The position numbers and the translations under genes are program-made. Below, piece after piece: positions 24,653 to 35,299 of a stretch of 64,000 nt of DNA. The notes beneath the pieces are model-generated. The model saw only the letters and a program-made list of their open reading frames with translations. It was not told where the DNA came from and ran no database searches. The number at the start of each line of letters is the position of its first letter. Within the stretch, counting starts at the first letter, position 1. This DNA is from Mucor mucedo (taxonomy: Eukaryota > Mucoromycota > Mucoromycetes > Mucorales > Mucoraceae). The DNA is taken from NCBI RefSeq assembly GCF_025094135.1, contig NW_026252332.1:186001-250000 (forward strand). Reading direction: 5' to 3'.

Positions 24653-26163
24653 ATGCTTCGTTCAGCTACCCGTCTCTTCGCTGCTAAGCGTGTGGCCGCT
24701 TTCGCTCCCATGGTAACAAATTATATACAATAGAAGAAGATAAAAAGATTATTTACTGATATGAATATTAGCGTACTTTTGCTACCAGCATGCCTCGTTT
24801 CTCTGATAAGTTGACCATCACTTTGCCCGAGTCTTCTTTCGAGATGTTCAACGCTGAAAAGCCCAGCTTAGAAGTCGAGATCTCCAAGGATGAATTACTC
24901 GATATGTACACCAAGATGACCACCATGAGACGTATGGAGATGGCTGCTGATGGTCTTTACAAGGCCAAGAAGATTCGTGGTTTCTGTCATTTATGTAACG
25001 GTCAGGTAAAGCATCTATCTTTTTTTTTTCTTCCCCCTTTTTTTTTTTTTTTTTTGTTATGATTTTTTTTTTTTTTTTTGGTTGGGGGTGGGATTAGGTG
25101 GGATTTGGGTTGCAACGGGCAAACGCGGGGGATGTTGGGTAAATGAACCCCGCGTTTGATGTCACATTTTTTTATTGACCGACTCTCTAACAAAAAATTT
25201 TCTTTATAGGAAGCTGTCTCCGTTGGCATGGAAGCCGCTATTACGGAAACAGATCATGTCATTACTGCTTACAGATGTCACGGTTTCACCATGCTCCGTG
25301 GTGGTTCCATTGAAAGCATCTTGGCTGAATTGATGGGTCGTAAGACTGGTATCTCCAAGGGTAAGGGTGGTTCTATGCACATGTTTACCGAGAACTTCTA
25401 CGGTGGTAACGGTATTGTCGGTGCTCAGGTAAATAACAAGGAAATTTCGGGTTAAAAAGGGCATAGAAAAGTGATTTATTAAACAAAAAATTTATTTTTA
25501 TAGGTTCCTCTCGGTGCCGGTATTGCCTTTGCTCAAAAGTACCTCGAAAACCCTTCCGTCACTTTCTCCCTCTATGGTGATGGTGCCTCTAACCAGGGTC
25601 AAGTTTTCGAAGCTTTCAACATGGCTAAGCTTTGGGATCTTCCCTGTGTGTTTGTCTGTGAGAACAACAAGTACGGTATGGGTACTGCTGCCAACCGTTC
25701 TTCCGCCTCTACTGAATACTTCAAGCGTGGTGATTATATCCCCGGTATTAAGGTCAATGGTATGGATGTTCTCTCTGTTTACAGAGCTTGTCAATGGGCC
25801 AAGGAATGGACTGTTTCTGGTAAGGGTCCTCTTGTGATGGAGTTGGCTACTTATCGTTATGGTGGTCACTCCATGTCTGATCCTGGAACCACCTACCGTA
25901 CTCGTGAAGAGATTCAACACATGCGTTCTACCTCAGACCCCATCACTGGTATGAAGCATATCTTGCTCGAACACGGTGTTGCTACCGAAGCTGATCTCAA
26001 GGTCATTGATAAGGAAGCTCGTAAGATTGTCGATGAAGCTCTCAAGTTAGCTGAAGCTGCCCCTGAGCCTGCTTTGGCCGAATTCCATACCAACATCTAT
26101 CAACCTGGTTCTGAACCCTCTGTTGTTCGTGGTCGTGAACCCAAGGAACTTTACTATTACTAA
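24653..26163 (+). CDS. PDA1: Pyruvate dehydrogenase E1 component, alpha subunit
   Basis: Mitochondrial thiamine-diphosphate enzyme that decarboxylates pyruvate and acetylates E2 lipoyl groups. Exons 24653-24712, 24772-25005, 25210-25428 and 25504-26163 give 390 residues, the normal length. The first about 26 residues (MLRSATRLFAAKRVAAFAPM, then RTFATS) are a classic mitochondrial presequence, split by intron 1. Diagnostic motifs: AYRCHGFTMLRG, GRKTGISKGKGGSMHMF, the thiamine-diphosphate motif GDGASNQGQ running to VCENN (near residue 196 onward), and the phosphorylation loop RYGGHSMSDPGTTYR that PDH kinase targets in homologues. Intron 2 is unusually long (204 nt) and holds a GC-rich stem-loop. 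Codon use is C/T-biased as in AROM, consistent with high expression. Confidence 0.97.
25120..25158 (+). repeat. GC-rich 11-bp hairpin inside PDA1 intron 2
   Basis: CAAACGCGGGG at 25120-25130 pairs perfectly with CCCCGCGTTTG at 25148-25158. It follows T- and G-runs within the 204-nt intron of an otherwise AT-rich region. Confidence 0.7.
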
Positions 26164-26764
26164 AGTCTTCTAAAAAAAACTTATTAATCATCCCCCCCTC
26201 CATCTTTATATTTTACAAAAACTCATAGATATATAAAAAATAAAAAAAAAACTTAAAAAAAAAATAACACTCAAAAGGAAATGTTTAACTGTTATCTGCC
26301 CGTGATCCGGGAAAAAAAATATCTCACACAAATCAACCTAAAGTACAATTTGAGTTTAAATTTTTCTACGTTCTTTCCATCTTGTGTAATGATTTACCCT
26401 CTTTTCTCCCTCACTCCATATTGACCGCTTGACAAAGAAAACACATCTTTAGAGTCTATTCATCCATGGTGTTCCAAGTCATGATTCTTAAGACCTTATT
26501 TTTCCCCGGCAGTGTACAAAAAGCACAAAAGATAGAACTCAGCTTATCGACATTCATTGTCAGTTAAATCTCTTCCCGGACGACAGAAAAAAAAAATCAT
26601 AGGCCTTTTTTATTAAAGCAAACATAAATCTAAATCCTTATTCAAAATATCAATTGTCAAATTAAGCTCTTCTCTGGATGCATAATGCATGGCTTTTAAT
26701 TGACTTGATAAGTTTCTATTAAAGAACGGTGGTCTTTTGTTATAAAAGGTTAGTTTTATCATCG
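26164..26764. other. Convergent intergenic spacer
   Basis: Lies between the stops of two convergent genes (PDA1 plus, methylthiotransferase minus). A-rich after the PDA1 stop with AATAAA-like sequences usable as poly(A) signals. No open frame, repeat or RNA gene recognised. Confidence 0.5.
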
Positions 26765-29117
26765 CTAACAGCATTCTATTTTATTTTTATACCTTTTATT
26801 ATACTTGTCTTCGTCATACTTCAATTCACAAAGGTTATTTACAATATCACGTTCCAGTCCTTTTCGAGTGGCTGCAATGCGTAATAATTCAAGTGTGTTT
26901 TTCACCTTGACATCTATACGAGCATCCGTAGCGAATCGATCGCTTGTAAACCCTTCACGAATCAACGACTTCATATTACGTTTCGATTGAGGTGTGGATA
27001 CAACCGCATTACCCGCCTTTAAAAATGTACGATAGAGTTGCCTCCCCTCATGACGACGGAAAGTTGCATATCCCCTTCTTTGTTGCTGAGTAAATTGAGC
27101 AATACTACTCAAGCCAAGTGATCTGCCCGTTAAACTAGCACTGGTAGCATGTTTAATCTCTACTTGCACATAATCACCCTTCTTTAATTCATTGGCCCCA
27201 CTCTCCTGTTGGATAAACACTTTATGACCTCCGTCTGATTTACCACTCACTTTTGTCTCTACCCCGTATTTCGTCTTGGGTCTATCTGAATCAATCAAAA
27301 CTAACTGTTTCGTACCAATCAACCCTTGGTTTTTAACAGAAGCTTGTGAATGAAACGTATCGACAATTTCCTGAAGACGTCTTGATTTGTCCTTTTCATC
27401 CACATCGTCCAGATAACGGCGATGAGCATGTGTCTTCTCTCTCATGCTGTATGCAAACATAAATGCAGTATCATACTTCACTTGTTCCATCAGACGCACG
27501 GTATCTCGGTGCTCCTCTTCGGTCTCGCCACAGAATCCTGTGATGAAATCACTACTGATCCATACATCCGGAATAATCCTTCTCATTTCTGCAACAAGGT
27601 CCAGGTACGCTTCCCGCGTGTACCCACGACGCATTCTTTCAAGCACACTGTTGCTTCCGGATTGGATGGGCATATGAATGGATTTACACAGATTAGGTCG
27701 AGATGCAATCAGGTGTAATAAGTCGGTGGGGAAATCTTTTGGATGAGGCGACGTAAATCGGATACGCATCTAATTTTGGCTTTAAAAAAACAAAACAAAA
27801 AAAGGAATGAAGTGCTCATATTACCTCGGGATTGATCAAGCTGACTTTATCTAAAAGCTCGGTAAATCGTCTTCCACCTTCTTTACGTTTATAAATGGTC
27901 TTGAAACCATCGTTACTAAGATTGGCACCAGTGTTTTCTCTGGCCATGAAATGCTTGGATTCCGATTCATCTCTGTAAGCTAGTAAAACAAAAACTTGGT
28001 CAACAAAAATGGATGATGTTGCTTTTAAAAGTTGTACATTACAATTCACATTTTGACCAAGAACAGTGACTTCTTTCACACCTTGATCGTTTAAATATCT
28101 CACCTCGTCCAAGATGGTATCAATGGGTCTACTTCTCTCGTTTCCTCGAGTAAAAGGGACGATACAAAAACTGCACATATTATTACATCCTCGCATGATG
28201 GAGACCCAACCCGAGACACTATTAGTATCTAATCGCATAGGCATCACATCCGCATAGGTCTCATCCGCCGAAAGCATGACATTAGCTACACCACCGTCAT
28301 ATTCATCTTCAGCCAGCGAAATTAGATGAGGAATCGATCTATATCCATCTGGACCACAAACAATATCCACAAGTCGATCCTCCTCTAATAACTTGGTCTT
28401 GAGTCTTTCTGCCATACACTAAAGTTTTGCATGAATTTTTTTTTCAATACGGATCTTTAAAATATGGGATATTTACACCTAACACACCCACAATGGGTGG
28501 ATTGTCCACATTGATCTTTGTCTTGTAGTGTCGCAAATACTTGAGTCTATCCCAAATTCTAACCTCTGCATTATCTCGAATAGCGCACTAAACTCAATGA
28601 ATTAATCGCTCCTGCATAGACATCATTCAAAGATAAAATTACGTTACAGTGACGAGAAATACAACATTGGCTTCATCCAAATTATCCGTGCGTTCAAATC
28701 CAGTTTTCGTCATGATGGAATTTAAAATCTCGGTATCATTGACATTCATCTATACTTGACACCCCCCATCATCAATTACTAAAAACAGCTGTCAAAATAT
28801 ATGGGGAAGGGCCGTACCTGACAACCATACACTTCAATATAAAACTTTCGTCCTCGTCCTAACTGCTGTCCTTGAGCCTGAAGGTAAGGAACCTGATCAG
28901 GTCTGGCTAATGCCGAATCAACCGGTTTCGCATTAGGTATCTGACGTTGTGCAAGAAAATCTTGTAAAGAAGGCGACCGGCTGTCAAACACAAGTCTTTT
29001 CGCTTTGCTCTTGGCCGATTCTGTAACTACCGCTGCTGCATTCGTCGTCAATGGCCTTTTAACAAGAACCACCCTCGCTTTCTCTAAAAGTTGTTTGGAC
29101 AAAGGTCGAGACATCAT
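26765..29117 (-). CDS. tRNA methylthiotransferase (MiaB/CDK5RAP1 type) with LYR-like C-terminal extension
   Basis: Radical-SAM enzyme predicted to add the 2-methylthio group to N6-isopentenyl-A37 of tRNAs. Exons, minus strand: 29117-28818, 28749-28648, 28587-28477, 28418-28043, 27979-27825 and 27769-26765. They give 682 residues, and the splices rebuild family motifs exactly (YGCQ|MNVNDTE, VLG|CMAERL, GQNVN|SYRDE). N-terminal cluster Cys are at 99, 135 and 172, and the radical-SAM CxxxCxxC is at 249/253/256 (RGCNNMCSFC). The TRAM domain is about 500-567 (GDYVQVEIKHATSASLTGRSLG). The N-terminus is basic and presequence-like, so mitochondrial targeting is likely. Residues about 575-682 are extra: GRQLYRTFLKAG, MKSLIREGF and LERDIVNNLCEL match the LYR/complex-I-LYR (DUF1763-like) pattern. 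The last exon is uninterrupted, so this is a fusion in the genome as given, not an annotation merge. Confidence 0.92.
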
Positions 29118-30089
29118 GGTGCTCTTTTTCTTAATGTAAGGCTTTTTTTTTTAGTAAAACACAAAGAGAAACCAACCCCGGGGTTGTAAAAAAAAATGAG
29201 TAAGGCACACTCACAGTGGCTTAGAAAGATATATGCGTGCCCTTTTCATGCGACAGATTATTCAAACATCAGGATAGTGAACTCATAATATACTGTATCA
29301 TGCATTTAGTTAAAAGTGAATCATATGTGATGATTTTCTCTGCTTGAGAATATCAGAGTGGGTTAAACTTAACTCTCTCTTGATTTAATGATTTAACAAA
29401 AATGTTATATCATATCCTTAACCGTGTTGACAATATAAAGCTCACGCTTGTTATACCATTCCAGACTTTTCTAGAAGATGGTTCACAGGGGAGATAAATC
29501 ATTTATTTCGAACGATTTGGTTCGATATAATTAAGCAGATTCTTCCAGAATAATCAATCTATGAAGATGACAATCCTCTAATCAAAAATTTTAATCCCAT
29601 TAATTTCATTAGTATCACACAATAAGCGGTACTTGATCCGCCTCACCTTCTAATCTCAAAGTGTCAAATAGGTGCAAAATGAAAGATCTTGTGTACGCTA
29701 ACGTTGGAATAGCAATTGGGGGTTGACATAAATTGTATCCCTCCGTAAAAAAAATGTGCCTTGCTAAAGATATGCCCATATATGGTTTTTGATAAATTAA
29801 AAGCGTGTTCGCTATTATTTTCCGTACGAATATAAGATGTAGTTTGTAAATTGTGTAGTTGTTATAGGCAAAAAAAACAAGCCAAAAATGTATATCAGCA
29901 ATGCTATCACTACGATCCCATATGTACACTAATTTATGAACAATGACAAAGAGAAAATATTTACCACAAAAGTAATAATAACACTAAAGTGGCTTTTTCA
30001 TCAAGACTTTCGGGTTTAAATTTTAAAGTTATGAGAATGATTATCAAAACCTCAGAGAGGGAAAAAAAATTCCTAACCCTTTTCCAAGA
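29118..30089. other. Divergent promoter region
   Basis: Separates the divergent methylthiotransferase and G alpha genes, so both promoters should be here. AT-rich. The 104-codon minus frame at 29,615-29,929 starts with GTG and has no motif. No repeat or RNA gene recognised. Confidence 0.5.
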
Positions 30090-31344
30090 ATGGGAAACTG
30101 TGCCAGCAATACTTCTGCGGAGGGTCCAAGCAACCCCGATGTACAGGCAAATAAAATGATAGACCGACAAATCAAAGCAGACGAAAAGAAGCTACGAACT
30201 GAGGTCAAACTTCTACTGCTAGGTATACTTCTTTTGCAGCAAAAGAAAATCATATATTAACCCTGATTCCTCAAAGGTAATGGAGAAAGTGGAAAGTCTA
30301 CCGTCATTAAGCAAATGAGGTTAATACATGCTTCTGGTTTTGACTCAAGTGAAAGAGAAAGTTTTCGGGTCATTGTGTTTGCAAATATTATGCTGGCCAT
30401 GCAAATCTTGCTCGAAATCATTGAGCATTTACATATACCATTAGAACATGAGTCAAATAGCGTGAGTTTACGTCCCTTTCTTCGGTAGAACCAAAACGAC
30501 CTTTGTTTTATTTTACTTACAACTACTTAGGAATATATTCCATTGTTTCAAAATCCACAAGTCTTAAAAAGAAACCAGCCTTACCCAATAAAATATCTTC
30601 AGCCGTTAAAATCACTATGGAAAGACGCTGGTATCCAAGCTGCCAAAGAAAAAGGAAATATGTTTGCGTTACACGACAATGCATCCTAGTAATTATTTTT
30701 GGTTAGGCACATCTAAAAAGAAAGTTAATTTTTTTTTTTTTAGCTTTTTCGATCAACTCGACAAATTCTGGGAACCAGACTATATTCCATCAGATCAAGA
30801 TATAATTCGATGTAGAGCTAAAACAACCGGCATTGTAGAGACTATATTTCACATAGGTCCCTTAACCTATCGAATGTTTGATGTGGGTGGACAGAGAAGT
30901 GAACGAAAGAAGTGGATACATTGCTTTGAAAACGTCACAGCTATCCTATTTGTTGTAGCCATTAGTGGTTACGATCAATGTTTGATTGAAGATAGAAACT
31001 CGAATCAGATGCAGGAAGGCTTAATGCTGTTTGACACCATATGTAACTCCCCTTGGTTCATTAATACCTCCATGATCCTCTTTCTAAACAAGATTGACAT
31101 CTTTAAGCAAAAGATTCTTGTCTCCCCCGTCTCCAAATGGTTTCCTGATTTCAAAGGAGATGACAGTGATTTTGAACAGACGAGCATGTTTTTCAGAAAA
31201 CGATTCCAGCGATTAAACCAAAATCCCAGCAAACAAGTGTATGCTCACAACACAGATGCGACTGATACCAAATTACTTCAGCATGTTATGGTTTCTGTAT
31301 CAGATATTATTCTTAATGATAATATTAATACCCTAATGCTTTAA
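30090..31344 (+). CDS. Heterotrimeric G-protein alpha subunit
   Basis: GTP-binding switch protein coupling a seven-helix receptor to downstream effectors at the plasma membrane. Exons 30090-30222, 30277-30461, 30531-30688 and 30744-31344 give 358 residues. MGNCASN provides the N-myristoylation Gly2 and a palmitoylation Cys. G1 is GNGESGKST (GAGESGKST in most members, so A becomes N). Switch I is RCRAKTTGI, with the arginine finger and Thr. Switch II is DVGGQRSERKKW, G4 is NKID and G5 is NTDATDT in place of the usual TCAT. The C-terminus ends NINTLML and lacks the pertussis-toxin Cys. Intron 1 splits the codon just before the P-loop. The TAA ends at 31344, directly against the convergent esterase. 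Confidence 0.96.
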
Positions 31345-32610
31345 TTATAACATCTGAATTTTATCTACCACTAAACCTCGAAAGACTGGCAAAATACAAT
31401 CTTGCCCATGATTCAGGTTCGCCTGTTGATTCATTCCATAGCTAACAGTACATCCTTCCTTAGGATTACCTGATAAATAAAGTCGAATCGATTTCTTATC
31501 ATCTTCTATACGTGACCTTAATATAACCGCTTTACTTTCTATTTCAAATCCAGTTACATCTCCATTGCATTCAAATCTGAAGTGTTCTGGTAAATTAAAC
31601 TCGAGTTTAATCGAATGGATGGATGCGAACTTTGGAACGTAAACTATCTCTTCATATGTAGCTAATTTAGGTGAAGGTGTCACATCGTCTGTTTTCCCCT
31701 TGAGAACTAAATTGGCTGCTCTAGCTAGTCGTTTTCCTAGTATATATAATCCGTCCTTTGACAAATGAACGCGGTCATCTAATCCACAATCAATACTACC
31801 GATACATGCTGTATAATTATCCTGCAACTGCCTTTGTTGATCTTGGACTGTCTTCCAGTTCTTGACTGTGTCGACAATATCGACTCTATGTGAACCTAAT
31901 TGAACAACAACCACGGGTAAATCGGGTCGTGTATCAGCACGGAGCATACATAACCATTGTCGGAATCGATCCCCATAAGATTCTGCATTGTTTATGTCTT
32001 CCGTATCAGATTCACCCTGATACCATAAGACACCAGCAATAGCACCCACTTTTTGGATACGGTCCATCATGGCACCATAAAGCGTAGCATTGCGTGTCTC
32101 TGTATTTAGCTCGGAAGGCCGCTTCCAATCGTTTAATGTCACACCACCATGAGCACTGGCAATTAAGCCCACCGGAATACCATAGTGTAAACCAAAAGAG
32201 GGCCCCAAAGATGCACCGCGATACTTGCAGATATCTGGGTTACGCACTGTGGGATCGGGCAAAGTATGATGCACACTACGTTTCGACAGGGAGAGGCGGT
32301 GGGTAGGATCACTAGCAACACGCCATGTCTCTGTAGAGTCAAACAAATGCACATGATCAGGCATCTTTTCGGATTCATCTTTTTTGCCAAACGCTTCTTT
32401 GAGAAAGCCATGGCCCCGCATATTGCTTTGGCCGGCCATGACCCAAATATCGCCTACATAAATGTCATGCTTATCTTCCACGGTGTAAGGACCGCCTGTC
32501 TTCAATGTGACCTTTTGGCCATCGCTGGAAATAATGACGGTTTCATTGGTAAGCAAATCACGCTGAAGCACTTGAAAGCTAACAATGTCTTGGGCTGCGT
32601 ATTCTTTCAT
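31345..32610 (-). CDS. SASA/DUF303-type carbohydrate or sialate O-acetylesterase-like protein
   Basis: Single-exon frame of 421 residues from an ATG at 32610. The VMAGQSNMRGHG motif carries the nucleophile Ser of SGNH-like esterases in the sialate O-acetylesterase/acetylxylan esterase group. GVLWYQGESD is the conserved Gly/oxyanion block and DDRVHLSKDG supplies the DxxH Asp-His. The order and spacing fit the family, so a serine carbohydrate esterase is likely, substrate unknown. No signal peptide is present, and the beta-domain that normally precedes AGQSNM is short, so a 5' exon may be missing. I found an acceptor-like TTTTGTAG just before the ATG but no upstream exon in frame. The TAA (31345-31347) abuts the G alpha stop. 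Confidence 0.82.
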   Translation of the reverse strand: MKEYAAQDIVSFQVLQRDLLTNETVIISSDGQKVTLKTGGPYTVEDKHDIYVGDIWVMAGQSNMRGHGFLKEAFGKKDESEKMPDHVHLFDSTETWRVASDPTHRLSLSKRSVHHTLPDPTVRNPDICKYRGASLGPSFGLHYGIPVGLIASAHGGVTLNDWKRPSELNTETRNATLYGAMMDRIQKVGAIAGVLWYQGESDTEDINNAESYGDRFRQWLCMLRADTRPDLPVVVVQLGSHRVDIVDTVKNWKTVQDQQRQLQDNYTACIGSIDCGLDDRVHLSKDGLYILGKRLARAANLVLKGKTDDVTPSPKLATYEEIVYVPKFASIHSIKLEFNLPEHFRFECNGDVTGFEIESKAVILRSRIEDDKKSIRLYLSGNPKEGCTVSYGMNQQANLNHGQDCILPVFRGLVVDKIQML

Positions 32611-33749
32611 AAAAGGAGCTACAAAAAAAAAAGCTTACTTTTGCATCGTGTGAGTGTGATAGTTTAGGTTGCACGATAATCCAAATCAGACATACAATGT
32701 GGTGAATCTAGATGATGGAGAACATTCTTTACTTGAGATAGATTGTATCTTTTGTTTTAGTTTTATTAGACGGATTAGATACGAATCTTACCTGTAAATA
32801 TATAAGTCTACCCTTGCGAGCGGTAATAGGATTCTATAGCAAAAGTCCTAATAGGCCACCATTTTCTTCGTTAATTGATACTTATTATGACAGAAAGGGA
32901 ACAACATGTTTCTGGTTAATTCATTAGTGCATCCTTTTAGTTCATGTGAATTCCGTAGTTCTGGATTAATAATGTGTTGTGATTATACACATTAATTGAT
33001 AGTAGCCAAGACATTTTTTTTATGCTCTAAAGCTTACCGACTTATCGTATACGATAAACATTATTCTCAGTCTTTCAGATCCGATTGTTAAAATTCAAGT
33101 ACCCATATAGTAGACACCAATTTCTAATGAACATAAGAAAATCCATCCTATAAATAGAGCACGGAAGGTACATCGCCAGTATGCAAGCAGTTATTGTGTG
33201 TAGTTATGCCACAGAGCCGGACCCACTTGGTTATATGAGAGACAGCTCTTTTGATATCAGCATAAGAAACAAGTAATGCCCCAATAACTAACAGTATCTT
33301 ATATTGTACCTTGGTGAAGTAATTTGACTTTAACACTCTTACTTTCAAACCCACAATTACTCATATGTCTTTATCGACATCTTCATCTACTTGAATAACA
33401 AGGAAAGCGACTCAGCGTTTAATTTATTCATGATGATCCTTAAGAATAGTATGGTCGACCTAATTATTATGTGAGTGGTCAACATGTCAGTAGGCGTTAT
33501 AAAGATATTATCATGAGAGAAAGAAAAAAGGGGGGATGGGTTATTGTCCATAGTCATTAAGATCATTTTTATAGAATTGGAGTATATGTAATTGGTCTTT
33601 TACATAAGAAATTAAAGATAAGTAGATATGAAATTTAGAAATAATTGATGGTAATTATTATGGATGGGTATGTAATTAACAGGTGAAATATTTGGCTGGT
33701 ATGATTTAGTCTTCTTTACTTGACTTTAATTTTTTTTTATTTAGGCGCA

Positions 33750-34253
33750 TAAAAGACGTTTGTCTCTTCATCGTCTGTAACACCATTAACTGTATTAAAA
33801 ACAGCAATCAAATCGGTAAATTGGGATTGTCAAGTATATAGCACCACAGCTATACACAATATTTTCAAATGGCTAAAACCAATCACAATAGACGGTCAGC
33901 ATCAAGTTGTAATCGGATTGGGATACAAATGGCACTTTATCAGCAAGATCCAATTTGAATCGATCCCAACTACGGCCATCGTTGAGATCGGGCATCAATC
34001 CAGGTACGGTGTACTGTTTCTGATTATGGAAATAATAGATGTTCACACAAGGTCAGAAATATATAGAATAGTTCTAGATAAGGATGGTTTCTTATATATT
34101 TATACAACAGAGAAAGTTGATATAGAAAAGGTTTTATTGAGACTGTTCAAAGTAAGTATGTTACTAATCAAAAAAAGATGTTTACAGTATAAGATCTCGA
34201 AAATTAATGAATGGTTCTTATTGATTAAGATTTTTTCAAGTCAGTCTTTATAA
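33750..34253 (+). pseudogene. Long open frame without start, possible exon or relic
   Basis: The frame runs from a stop near 33,746 to 34,253, about 165 codons with no in-frame ATG until late. An acceptor-like TTTATTTAG precedes it, so it could be an internal or last exon. The reading (GQHQVVIGLGYKWHF, then SRYGVLFLIMEIIDVHT) is protein-like but not recognised. No matching upstream exon was found. Confidence 0.25.
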
Positions 34254-34379
34254 AAAAAAAGAAGAAAAGAGAAAAAAGAAGGAATAAAAAAACAAAGAAA
34301 GGAAGAAAAGAAAAGAAGTAAGAGCAAGTATGGTTCGGTTGTGATAGGCAAAATATCTTAAATTAATCATCCAGGCCTT

Positions 34380-34850
34380 TACTTAAAATAGAAGCATTTT
34401 CGAAAAAATTCCAGAACGCGGTAGTAGTCTATCAGCGTTTCAGTAGTAGCATGTACTGATACTAAAGCATATTTGATGGGGAAAAAATTAAGGAAGGTAT
34501 ACGGGACAATAGCCTCTTTTACAATCACAGGGTCAATTACCCCCAGGTACGTGAATTGGAGCATTACCTATAATACTGAAATAACCTTTCATTTCCGGAA
34601 ACCCTTCCATGATATCCATATGGTGTCGCTTAGAAATTGAAGATAATGACCACCAGTAGTACCTTCTGTAATATATAATTTATCCTGAGGTGCCTTTCTC
34701 TTTGCTTCTCTCTTAATATTTCCAGATTCTCTCGTGCCCCAGTTAGCAACACCGATAGCGGAAATAGCACCAATGACGGTGTGCGAGACTCCCCTAGCTG
34801 AAGGCACTAAGACGAACCACAACTACGACTTCTTTTTTATCTCTACCAAC
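34380..34850 (-). pseudogene. Decayed Tc1/mariner-like DDE transposase
   Basis: The minus strand reads RGVSHTVIGAISAIGVANWG and then GTTGGHYLQFLSDTI. After a frameshift comes IGNAPIHVPG (compare DNAPIH around the second catalytic Asp), then RGYCPVYLP (compare RG(Y/C)xxxYLPPYSP). Segment order matches the second half of IS630/Tc1-type transposases. Frame breaks, stops and loss of the D in DNAPIH show it is inactive. A shorter related piece lies at 9,830-9,965. Confidence 0.6.
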
Positions 34851-35299
34851 TGGGTGGCGGCTAACAACTTTGACGCGTAAGTTGCGTTCTTCCCTCATTA
34901 ACTCGACCACTCGTGTTTTTTTTTATATGTAGACCGGTAAATGCTGCTGTCAAATTCTCTACTGCGTTCTGAAGCATTATTATCAAAAGAAATCTAACCA
35001 GATGAGTTTTATGTCTTTAGTCTAGCTGGCTAACAGGCCTGTTGGATCCAAAAAAAAAGTGTCCAATTGGGGGCGAAGGCACTGTACCTAAAACTGAAAC
35101 CATGTTGTGCCTGTTCCGAATTCTGACTGAGATAAAACTGGGCACGTTGCACCAACCACGTCTTGTGTAACAACAATGTCGTCATGATTGTCATAATTTT
35201 TTTTTTCTTTTTTAGCATTAACAGATTTTAGAATGGCCCCTGTTTTTTTGTCTTTCCTCTCTTTTCTCGTTTAGATTATTTTCAGTCTATTTCACAACT

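Larger units (their letters stand above)
32611..35299. other. Spacer with transposase relics
   Basis: No convincing gene. A frame open from about 33,750 to 34,253 (plus) lacks an ATG. A Tc1-like transposase relic occupies about 34,380-34,850 (minus). An A/G-rich stretch (34,250-34,320) and scattered T-tracts are the only other features. Confidence 0.55.

Noticed and set aside
29615..29929. 104-codon minus-strand frame between the methylthiotransferase and G alpha genes
   Set aside because: It needs a GTG start and sits in a divergent promoter region without any motif.
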